From the NCBI RefSeq assembly GCF_020217465.1, contig NZ_CP084115.1, positions 3,534,001 through 3,598,000 on the forward strand: a stretch of 64,000 nt of DNA. Reading direction: 5' to 3'. Numbering within the stretch: the stretch's first letter is position 1; every line of letters starts with the position of its first letter. The DNA comes from Cobetia amphilecti (GTDB lineage Bacteria > Pseudomonadota > Gammaproteobacteria > Pseudomonadales > Halomonadaceae). A program made the position numbers and the translations under genes. The notes beneath the pieces were generated by a model. It was not told the origin of the DNA and ran no database searches. It worked only from the letters and a program-made list of their open reading frames with translations. Shown one piece after another: positions 42,235 to 50,736 of this stretch.

Positions 42235-42479
42235 ATATAACCCCAAGGGGTCTGTCAAGGATTACGAATCTGTCGGACCTCTCCGACATATCGTTTTGAT
42301 AGACATGCGCTTGGCGCACACATCTATCGTCAGCATGATTCACATTGTTAAAGAGCGGCTGTTCAGAGAACAGTGAGAAGCGCGCTCTGTGATGAGCACG
42401 CTTGCCACTGCCGGCTAAGCCAGCAATAAGATCAGGTAATTCGTTGTGAGCACTTGCCGCGAGCAGTAGACAGTGTCGA
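42235..42479 (-). other. 16S-23S spacer without tRNA genes, with boxA
   Basis: 245 bases. It contains a boxA antiterminator (GCTCTTTAACAA on the minus strand, about 42345-42356) but no tRNA-Ile or tRNA-Ala. It also carries a 20-base sequence (42367-42386) repeated exactly at 59602-59621. Confidence 0.85.
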
Positions 42480-44019
<1,540 letters not shown>

Positions 44020-44144
44020 GAAAGCTTGATAGTCTGTTAAGCAGACCAAACTTGGTTCAGAGTCAAACTTCTCGTGAGAGGCTTGCTCCGATATTTGGTG
44101 ACCTTGTCACCACTCATCGGCAAGCGCTCACACGAATTACCTGA

Positions 44145-44162
44145 TCAAATTTTTAAAGAGCG
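44145..44162 (-). promoter_or_regulatory. boxA of the rRNA leader
   Basis: CGCTCTTTAAAAAT on the minus strand, about 130 bases before the 16S 5' end; same core as the spacer boxA. Binding site for NusB-NusE antitermination by analogy. Confidence 0.75.
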
Positions 44163-44184
44163 TCGCTGTTAAGCGAGGAGGCAT

Positions 44185-44212
44185 ATTCTACTTGGAACGC
44201 TTGAGAAGTCAA
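44185..44212 (-). promoter_or_regulatory. rRNA promoter P2
   Basis: Minus strand: TTGACT (44212-44207), 16-base spacer, TAGAAT (44190-44185). Confidence 0.8.
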
Positions 44213-44303
44213 GCACTTGATGATGAGTCAGTCGACTGCCTCTAAGCATCATCAAGCGGTGAGGAGCGTTGCTCGATCACCTGTTCCGTAAGGAGTGCGG
44301 CGT

Positions 44304-44331
44304 ATTCTAGCGAATCGCCCGGGATTGTCAA
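44304..44331 (-). promoter_or_regulatory. rRNA promoter P1
   Basis: Minus strand: perfect TTGACA (44331-44326), 16-base spacer, TAGAAT (44309-44304), followed by a GC-rich discriminator. A/T-rich tracts upstream (44345-44375) look like an UP element. P1 and P2 are 119 bases apart and share the same -10. Confidence 0.85.
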
Positions 44332-44629
44332 TCGATGATTTCGAAGCGAGCTTCAAAAACATTAAGCAAAACAATCACCTGCAAACCTCTTTCACCGCTG
44401 GTAACGCCATGCGTCCCCGGCAGCGGATGCGTACTTTACGCAGGAATCGGCGCGAGAGCAAGGGCTTTTTGGCAGCAATGTCCAAAACAGTGCAAAGCGG
44501 GCCCATGCGTTTCTCTAGTACCATCAGAGCGACAACTCGAAGGGCACCACATGGAGAGCCCTCTATATAGTCAGTTTTCTACCGGCGCTTCCAGCGCCGC
44601 CCCATCAAGCGCACCTTCCATTCTCCCCC
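44332..44629. other. Gap between rRNA promoters and cobA
   Basis: About 300 bases. The half next to the promoter is A/T-rich, as expected for UP-element and Fis sites. A hairpin CGGCGCTGGAAGCGCCG near 44580-44598 lies just after the cobA stop but lacks a U-run. No gene seen. Confidence 0.5.
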
Positions 44630-45616
44630 TCAACAAGCTTCTTCAAAAGCTTCCCTGCAAGACATGTGAGCCGCTGCATGCGCGACGGCATCGGCCAATG
44701 CACTTTCTCGCCCCGCCGCCATCTGGCAGACACTACCCACGATGATCAGGCACGGTGTCGGCAATGGATGCTCGGCCAGACGACTCACCATATTGCCGAG
44801 CGAGCCATGAAGAGTCTGCTGCTCGGAAAGACTGGCATTGGCGACCAGCATCATCGGCCAGTCCGCCGGCAGCCCATGACGCTGCAACTCATCACAGATC
44901 ACCTCGAGACGATTGAGCCCCATATAGAAGAGGAGCGTTTCATCGCGACGCGCCAGCTGCTGCCATTCAGGCTGCTCGCTCTTGCTGCAGAGCTGAGCGG
45001 TCACGAAACGCAGACGCTGTGCATGCGCCCTGTCCGTCAATGGCATTCCCAGGGCAGCGGCCGCACCGGAGGCCGCGGTGATGCCAGGCACGATATGACG
45101 CGTGATGGCGGCATCATCGAGGGCCGCGAGCTCTTCCCCCATGCGACCGAAGACACCGGGGTCACCGCCCTTGAGGCGCACGACTCGCATGCCCTCCCCC
45201 GCCAGGCGCACCATCAGCGCGCCGATCTCATCCTGCGGCACACTATGATTGCCGCAGGCCTTGCCGACGTAATAGCGCTCACAGTGAACCGGTAGCTGAG
45301 CGAGAATCTCATCGCCGACCAGTCGGTCATATACCACCGCATCCGCGGCATTCAGCATTCGCCAAGCCTTGAGCGTCATCAGGTCCGGATCCCCCGGCCC
45401 CGCGCCTACCAGCGCGACCTGGCCTGGAAGAAACGCCTCCCAGGCGGGAGAAATCCCGTTGGCATCGCTGCGCGCTGGCGCATGCCGATTCTCGCCACGC
45501 CACTCGCGCCGCGACATCAGGCCGTCGGTCAGCCGTGCCATGAGAATCCCGAGAGACTCTGCACTGCTGGATACCGACATCAGGTCACGCCATTTCCAAC
45601 GAATCAGTCCGCTCAT
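44630..45616 (-). CDS. cobA: Uroporphyrinogen-III C-methyltransferase
   Basis: SAM-dependent enzyme that methylates uroporphyrinogen III at C2 and C7 to precorrin-2, the first step of siroheme synthesis. The 328 residues have an N-terminal extension of about 65 residues, then the family core: VALVGAGPGDPDLMTLKAWR, VVYDRLVG, VRLKGGDPGVFGRMGEE, VPGITAASG and the C-terminal PCLIIVGSV. It lacks the dehydrogenase/ferrochelatase half of CysG, so other enzymes must finish siroheme. The start at 45616 has GAGGAG eight bases upstream and lies 32 bases inside nasA; an ATG at 45580 is an alternative. It makes the cofactor of the nitrite reductase across the divergent region. Confidence 0.93.
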   Translation of the reverse strand: MSGLIRWKWRDLMSVSSSAESLGILMARLTDGLMSRREWRGENRHAPARSDANGISPAWEAFLPGQVALVGAGPGDPDLMTLKAWRMLNAADAVVYDRLVGDEILAQLPVHCERYYVGKACGNHSVPQDEIGALMVRLAGEGMRVVRLKGGDPGVFGRMGEELAALDDAAITRHIVPGITAASGAAAALGMPLTDRAHAQRLRFVTAQLCSKSEQPEWQQLARRDETLLFYMGLNRLEVICDELQRHGLPADWPMMLVANASLSEQQTLHGSLGNMVSRLAEHPLPTPCLIIVGSVCQMAAGRESALADAVAHAAAHMSCREAFEEAC

Positions 45617-48449
45617 CGGATCGCTCCTCTTCCACAAGACGTTTGAGTTCAGGCAGGCAGGAACCACAGCGAGTGCCGCAGGCCAGTCGCGCGCCCAGGG
45701 CTTCCACGGAACCGTCACCGGACTGGATGGCCTGGCGAATGGTCAGCTCGCCGACCTGATGACAGGCGCAGACCATCGCCCCGACATCCGCCTGCCCGGA
45801 GAGACGCCCGGCCAGCAGGCTGCGGCGCTCATGCGCGGAGAGCTGCTCTGATGCGAAGCACTCGCCCAGCCAGGCGATATTGGGTTGGCGATCGAGGTGT
45901 GCGTCACCCGGCATCACCTTCAGCCACCAGACAAGGCGCCCATCACGAAAGCCCGCTGCGCTGATGCCGCCCTGGGCGGCGTCCTGTGCCCAGAGCCCCG
46001 CCGGGACACCCAGATGGCTTTCGCACCAATGCTGCCAATCCGGCTGACCCTGGCCTGCCAGCTGGTAGCGCACCAATGCCGATTGCGGAATACGCGCCCA
46101 GTAGCGTCCATCGAGCTGGGCCACGGCATCCGCCAGATCCTCACGCCCGGCCAGGATGGAGGGGGCAATCAACAGAGTGGCCTGCCACTCGCATGGCAAT
46201 GGCACGACCTCGACCGCGCCATGCTTGGATTCCGGCTGACCGGAGAAGGGATCGACGAGACCCGCCAGCAGCGCACCGGCCCGAGCGTGACTCGCGAAGT
46301 GGTCGCTCCAGTGCATCGGAATGAATACCTCCCCGCGACGCTGACCACTGCTGATGCGGACGCGAGCCCGATAATCTCCACGCAGCCCGCCCTGCCCCTC
46401 ACGCCCCTTGAGCTGCGCGAGACCGCCATCCTGCAAATCGCGAGCCGCCGCATCCTGCGGATGAAGCTCCACGAAAGGCTCGGCCCGGTGATTCATCAGG
46501 CGAGCACTGCGCGCGGTGCGCGTCATGGTGTGCCACTGATCACGGATACGCCCGGTATTGAGGCGCAGCGGCGCCGCATCGCTCAGCGCCTGTTGCGGCA
46601 ATTGCGGTACCACGGGCACCAGGCGGGCGCGCCCATTGGGGGTATTGAAGGTGGCATCCTCGAACAGGCGCGGCGTGCCGATCAGCTCGCCCTTGTCCCC
46701 GCGGCGTACCGGCCACTGGATCGGCTTGAGCGCGTCGTAACCCGCGCGATCCAGCTCCGCCAGCGGCGCGATGTTGAACAGCCGCTTGACCGAGGAGGTC
46801 GCCAATGGCTTGCGACCGGCCTTGAGACGCGGCGCAGAATTGCGAAACCCCGAGAGGCGGGCGTGCTCACGGAAGACCGCGTGGGGCCCCGAGTAGTCGA
46901 AAGCCTCCTGAAAGCCCATGCGCTTGCCGACCTCCGCCAGCTGCCACCAGTCGTGACGCGCCTCACCCGGCGGAGTCAGCAGGCCACGCTGACGCGAGAT
47001 GCAGCGCTCGGAGTTGGTGACGGTGCCATCCTTCTCGCTCCAGCTGCTGGCCGGCAGCACCACATCGGCGTAAGCGAGGGTGTCGCTGTCGGCCATGCAC
47101 TCGGAAACGATCACCAGCGGGCAGGCCGCCAGCGCCGCACGCACTCGTGCGCTATCCGGCAGGCTCACCGCCGGGTTGGTCGCCATGATCCACAGCGCCT
47201 TGATCTCGCCACGCCCCAGCGCCGCGAACAGCTCGACCGCCTTGTGACCAGGCCCCTCGGGCAGGTTCGGGGCCTGCCAGAACTCGCTGACCAGCGCCCG
47301 CGCACCCGGCGTGTCGTAATCCATATGTGCCGCCAGCTGGTTCGCCAGGCCACCGACTTCGCGGCCGCCCATCGCATTGGGCTGGCCTGTGATGGAGAAC
47401 GGCCCCGCCCCCGGCAGCCCGATCTTGCCGCCTGCCAGATGGCAATTGATGATCGCATTGCCCTTGTCGGTGCCACTGGTCGATTGATTCACGCCCTGGG
47501 AGAACAGCGTGACCACGTGCAGCTGGGTGGCGAACCAGTAATAGAAGGTCTCGAGACGCTCCACATCGATATCGCAATCCCGCGCAATTGCGGAAAGCGA
47601 GCAGTCGTCACGCTTCGCCTGCTTGAGCGCCGCATCGAAACCCTGAGTGTGGGCCTCCAGATAGAGGCGATCGGTGCGTCCGCGCTCGGCCATATAGGCC
47701 AGCAAGCCATTGAAGAGGCGCGCATCGCTGCCGGGGCGAATGCCCAGATACAGGTCCGCGATCTCGCAGCTGTCGGTCAGGCGCGGGTCGATCACCACGA
47801 TACGCAGCAGCGGATTGTCGATACGCGCCTGCTTGAGGCGCTGGAACAGCACCGGGTGATTCCAGGCAAGATTGCTGCCGACCAACACCACCAGCTCGGC
47901 ACGCTCGAGATCCTCGTAGCTGCAAGGCACGGCGTCTGCCCCGAAGGCACGCTTGTGCGCCACGACCGCCGAGGCCATGCACAGCCGCGAATTGGTATCC
48001 AGGTGCGGCGTACCGATGAAGCCCTTGAACAGCTTGTTGGCGAGGTAATAGTCCTCGGTCAACAGCTGCCCCGACAGATAGGCGGCGATGCTGTCCCCAC
48101 CATGGGTGCTGCGCAGCTCACCGAAGCGAGCGGCGATCAGGTCCAGCGCCGTATCCCAGCTCACCTCTCGCAGCACGCCTGCGGCGTCGCGTATCTGAGG
48201 CTGCGTCAGGCGGCCGCTGGATGACAGCGTCTCGGCAAGCGCAGACCCCTTGACGCACAGACGCCCGTAATTGGCCGGATGGTCGTTGTCGCCGCTGACG
48301 GCGGTGATGCTGCGCTTGAGCTCACCGCCCTCCTGCACCTGGGTTTCCAGCTCAAGCGATACGCCACACCCGACACCGCAATACGGGCAGGTCGTCGAGG
48401 CGCTGCAGGGGGAAGACTCACTTTTGCTCTGGGGCTTGCTGGCCTGCAT
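45585..48449 (-). CDS. nasA: Assimilatory nitrate reductase, catalytic subunit
   Basis: Cytoplasmic molybdopterin enzyme reducing nitrate to nitrite for assimilation. The 954-residue product carries an N-terminal [4Fe-4S] site (Cys21, 24, 28 and 64 in CPYCGVGC and RLCVKG), then the Mo-bisMGD domains (NSRLCMASAV with the Mo-ligand Cys, VGSNLAWNHPV, GPFSITGQPNAMGGREVGG, WHTMTRT), and a C-terminal BFD-type [2Fe-2S] domain (CACHQVGE and CGTRCGSC) that takes electrons from the reductase. Start chosen at 48449, eight bases after AGGGAG; ATG 48455 is too close to it. A leader terminator lies just upstream. Overlaps cobA by 32 bases. Confidence 0.95.
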   Translation of the reverse strand: MQASKPQSKSESSPCSASTTCPYCGVGCGVSLELETQVQEGGELKRSITAVSGDNDHPANYGRLCVKGSALAETLSSSGRLTQPQIRDAAGVLREVSWDTALDLIAARFGELRSTHGGDSIAAYLSGQLLTEDYYLANKLFKGFIGTPHLDTNSRLCMASAVVAHKRAFGADAVPCSYEDLERAELVVLVGSNLAWNHPVLFQRLKQARIDNPLLRIVVIDPRLTDSCEIADLYLGIRPGSDARLFNGLLAYMAERGRTDRLYLEAHTQGFDAALKQAKRDDCSLSAIARDCDIDVERLETFYYWFATQLHVVTLFSQGVNQSTSGTDKGNAIINCHLAGGKIGLPGAGPFSITGQPNAMGGREVGGLANQLAAHMDYDTPGARALVSEFWQAPNLPEGPGHKAVELFAALGRGEIKALWIMATNPAVSLPDSARVRAALAACPLVIVSECMADSDTLAYADVVLPASSWSEKDGTVTNSERCISRQRGLLTPPGEARHDWWQLAEVGKRMGFQEAFDYSGPHAVFREHARLSGFRNSAPRLKAGRKPLATSSVKRLFNIAPLAELDRAGYDALKPIQWPVRRGDKGELIGTPRLFEDATFNTPNGRARLVPVVPQLPQQALSDAAPLRLNTGRIRDQWHTMTRTARSARLMNHRAEPFVELHPQDAAARDLQDGGLAQLKGREGQGGLRGDYRARVRISSGQRRGEVFIPMHWSDHFASHARAGALLAGLVDPFSGQPESKHGAVEVVPLPCEWQATLLIAPSILAGREDLADAVAQLDGRYWARIPQSALVRYQLAGQGQPDWQHWCESHLGVPAGLWAQDAAQGGISAAGFRDGRLVWWLKVMPGDAHLDRQPNIAWLGECFASEQLSAHERRSLLAGRLSGQADVGAMVCACHQVGELTIRQAIQSGDGSVEALGARLACGTRCGSCLPELKRLVEEERSDERTDSLEMA

Positions 48450-48478
48450 CGACATCACTCCCTGGTGCAGTAAGCATG

Positions 48479-48527
48479 AAAAAAGGCGCCTGATGACCCG
48501 CCACGTAATGTGCGGTCATCAGGCGCC
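48479..48527 (-). terminator. Leader terminator (attenuator) upstream of nasA
   Basis: Perfect 14-bp stem (48485-48498 with 48514-48527, 15-base loop) followed on the minus strand by TTTTTT (48484-48479). The U-run ends 29 bases before the nasA start codon, so the terminator sits in the nasA 5' leader and would block expression unless antiterminated. Its ascending arm begins with GGCAAAGGCGCCTG, shared with the leader terminator of the divergent operon. Confidence 0.8.
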
Positions 48528-49200
48528 TTTGCCTGTCGTTGTCAGTCCTAGTCTGCCCTGCAGACTGACAATGGAAACTGATGATGGATACGGTCTCGTC
48601 ATGCCGATGGGTGCGCAATCTCGTCTTCGAGACGTCGACATGGCGTGCATGATTGAAGAGCCGCCGTTGGCCGGTTCGCGAGTCTCGCAATAGTGAAGCT
48701 TGCCGAGTCGCGAACCCTCAATCAGGTATCACACCAATGACCTGACAGACGCACTTAACAGACCAACCCTGACCAATCATCAGAAATAACAATCGCTTGG
48801 CCGTCATGAGCTACCGAAGCAGGAGGCGAACAGCGCCAGACGGCCAGCGCCAGGCATCGCTGACGCACCAGCCATGTGCATCAGCGCATGCGACTGCACC
48901 AATCCCTGCCTTGATGCCCCCCACAACCGCGACCGACTCTGCCATGGCAGGACAGCTCCTCGAGCCTCTTCAACCGCAAGTGAATGAAAAATAGCGACTT
49001 TCTCTGAAGCGGCACCGAATTCGCCTGAGTATCGGCAGGTTGGGTCAATGACGACCCCGAATCGCAGGTCTCGCAGCGCATCGCTCCGATGAGTGACATG
49101 CAGCAGCCAACGGTCCGCCAGACCTGCCGCAGTTGCGGGTGACAGCGACATCGTCACCTGACACTGCAACTCGCTATCCAATGCTTAGCCCTTATCTTCC
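48528..49200. other. Divergent nas control region with several hairpins, no gene seen
   Basis: The region between the two leader terminators. Minus-strand hairpins: TTGTCAGTC / GACTGACAA enclosing TCTGC/GCAGA (about 48542-48572), a TCTCG/CGAGA hairpin (about 48619-48632), and a large one at 48673-48716 (9-bp GGTTCGCGA/TCGCGAACC outer stem, 7-bp inner stem). Plus-strand hairpins: ACCTGC/GCGGGT (49121-49140) and GTGAC/GTCAC (49139-49157). They could be recognised by an antiterminator such as NasR/NasT, but I could not identify a definite ANTAR-type hexaloop pair. Open frames (for example 48804-49181 minus) look non-coding. Confidence 0.5.
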
Positions 49201-49208
49201 AGGCAAAG

Positions 49209-49258
49209 GCGCCTGCTTGACGTCGTGAACATCACGGCGGCAAGCAGGCGCTTTTTTT
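49209..49258 (+). terminator. Leader terminator (attenuator) upstream of the FAD reductase-nirBD operon
   Basis: Perfect 11-bp stem (49209-49219 with 49241-49251), inner CGTGA/TCACG stem, then seven Ts (49252-49258), 32 bases before the first start codon at 49291. Preceded by the 14-base GGCAAAGGCGCCTG also found at the nasA leader terminator. Confidence 0.8.
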
Positions 49259-49290
49259 ATGCGTCCAGAACGTCAGCGCAAGGAGGCAGA

Positions 49291-50736
49291 ATGCATCCGT
49301 CATCTACCACCCGCGAGCCTACGCCAGCACTGGTCATCATCGGCCACGGCATGGCGGCGCAGAAGCTGTTGGAGCAGCTGGTCTCGCTGAGCCCTGATCA
49401 GCAGCTGCCCTGGCCGGTCACGGTGATCGGCGAGGAGCCCCACCTCCCCTACAACCGCATTCAGCTCTCGCCGCTATTGGCCGGCGAGACACGAACCGAA
49501 GGCCTGATCAGCCAGCAGGCCGACTGGTTCTCGCGGCACGGCATCACACGAATCAGCGGCGACCCCGTCAGCCAGATCGATCGCGCCGCCCGCTGTGTCG
49601 AGACCGCCAGCGGCGGCCGCATCCCCTATCAGCGGCTGGTGATCGCGACCGGCTCACGTCCGGCGCTGCCCCTGCCTCTGCCCGCTCATCTGCCCGCTCA
49701 TCTGCCAGAGGCATCGTCCGCCAATGACTGGCCGCCGGGACTGATGGGCTTTCGCGACCTGAAGGATGTCGAGCAGATGCAGGCCGCCTGTCTTGCTGGA
49801 CGGCATGAGGGCGCCGGCGCACTGGTCATCGGCGGCGGGCTGCTCGGGCTCGAGGCCGCCGAGGGCCTGCGCAAGGGTGGTCTTGAGGTGACGCTACTGC
49901 AGCGCAGCGAGCGTCTGATGAACCGTCAGCTGGATGAGGTCGCGGCCGAACTTCTGGAGCGGGAACTTCGCGGGCGTGGCCTCGACATCATCACTGGCGC
50001 GCACCTCGAAGAGTGGCTCGAGTCCCCGGCGGGCCGCATCAGCGGCGTACGCCTTGAGGATGGCCGCGAACTGCACGCCGGACTGACTATCGCCGCCACC
50101 GGCATCCGCCCCGAAATCGAGCTTGCGCGTGCTGCGGGGCTGGCCTGTCAGCGCGCCATCCAGGTCGATGGCCATCTGCTCACGAGTGATCCGCACATTC
50201 ACGCGTTGGGCGAATGCTGTGAGGTGGATGGCGAGACCTTCGGCCTGATCGAGCCCATCTGGGCGCAGATCGAAGCGCTCGCCCGCCAGCTTCTCGCGCA
50301 ACCGACCCCGCCCTATCGCAATGCGCCACTGGCGACGCGCCTCAAGGTCAGCGGCATCGACCTCTACAGCTGCGGCGAGCTTGCCCCCCAGCCGAATGAC
50401 GAGGTGCTGGTCTATCAGGACCACGCCCTGGGCGACTACCGCCGACTGCTGCTGCGCGAGGAGCGCCTGGTCGGCGTGGTGCTCTACGGCGACGTCAGTG
50501 CCGGCAACGCCCTGTTCGAAGCGCTCAAGGCCGGCACGCCACTGACCAGGATTCGCGAAGACCTCCTGCTGATGCCGGCGGAAGCCCTCGCAGGACTGAC
50601 CCAGGACGGCCCGCCGACGGCGCCCGATGACCCCAGCGGCAAGCCGGGCACTCAAGACATGACAGACCAGCATCGTGATCGCGACACCACAGACAAGACC
50701 GACAACACCCCTGACACCTTCGAGGAGGCCGCATGA
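49291..50736 (+). CDS. FAD-dependent pyridine nucleotide-disulfide oxidoreductase, probable nitrate reductase electron-transfer subunit
   Basis: A 481-residue FAD/NAD-binding protein resembling the first half of NirB: FAD site VIIGHGMAAQKLLEQL, second dinucleotide fold LVIGGGLLGLEAAEGL, FAD end motif HALGECCEVDG. It has no siroheme or Fe-S domain. In other nitrate-assimilation systems a protein of this type (NasB-like) passes electrons from NAD(P)H to NasA's C-terminal [2Fe-2S] domain; that is my inference here. AAGGAGG lies five bases before the ATG at 49291. A low-complexity linker (PLPLPAHLPAHLPEA) and an acidic tail are peculiar to it. Overlaps nirB by 4 bases. Confidence 0.85.
   Translation: MHPSSTTREPTPALVIIGHGMAAQKLLEQLVSLSPDQQLPWPVTVIGEEPHLPYNRIQLSPLLAGETRTEGLISQQADWFSRHGITRISGDPVSQIDRAARCVETASGGRIPYQRLVIATGSRPALPLPLPAHLPAHLPEASSANDWPPGLMGFRDLKDVEQMQAACLAGRHEGAGALVIGGGLLGLEAAEGLRKGGLEVTLLQRSERLMNRQLDEVAAELLERELRGRGLDIITGAHLEEWLESPAGRISGVRLEDGRELHAGLTIAATGIRPEIELARAAGLACQRAIQVDGHLLTSDPHIHALGECCEVDGETFGLIEPIWAQIEALARQLLAQPTPPYRNAPLATRLKVSGIDLYSCGELAPQPNDEVLVYQDHALGDYRRLLLREERLVGVVLYGDVSAGNALFEALKAGTPLTRIREDLLLMPAEALAGLTQDGPPTAPDDPSGKPGTQDMTDQHRDRDTTDKTDNTPDTFEEAA

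Noticed and set aside
49165-49179. Possible sigma-54 element TGGATAG-N4-TTGC on the minus strand
   Set aside because: Lacks the CA of the -24 element, and it lies about 700 bases from nasA.
48804-49181. 125-codon minus-strand frame in the nas control region
   Set aside because: No recognisable domain, poor codon bias and no Shine-Dalgarno; it overlaps structured leader RNA.
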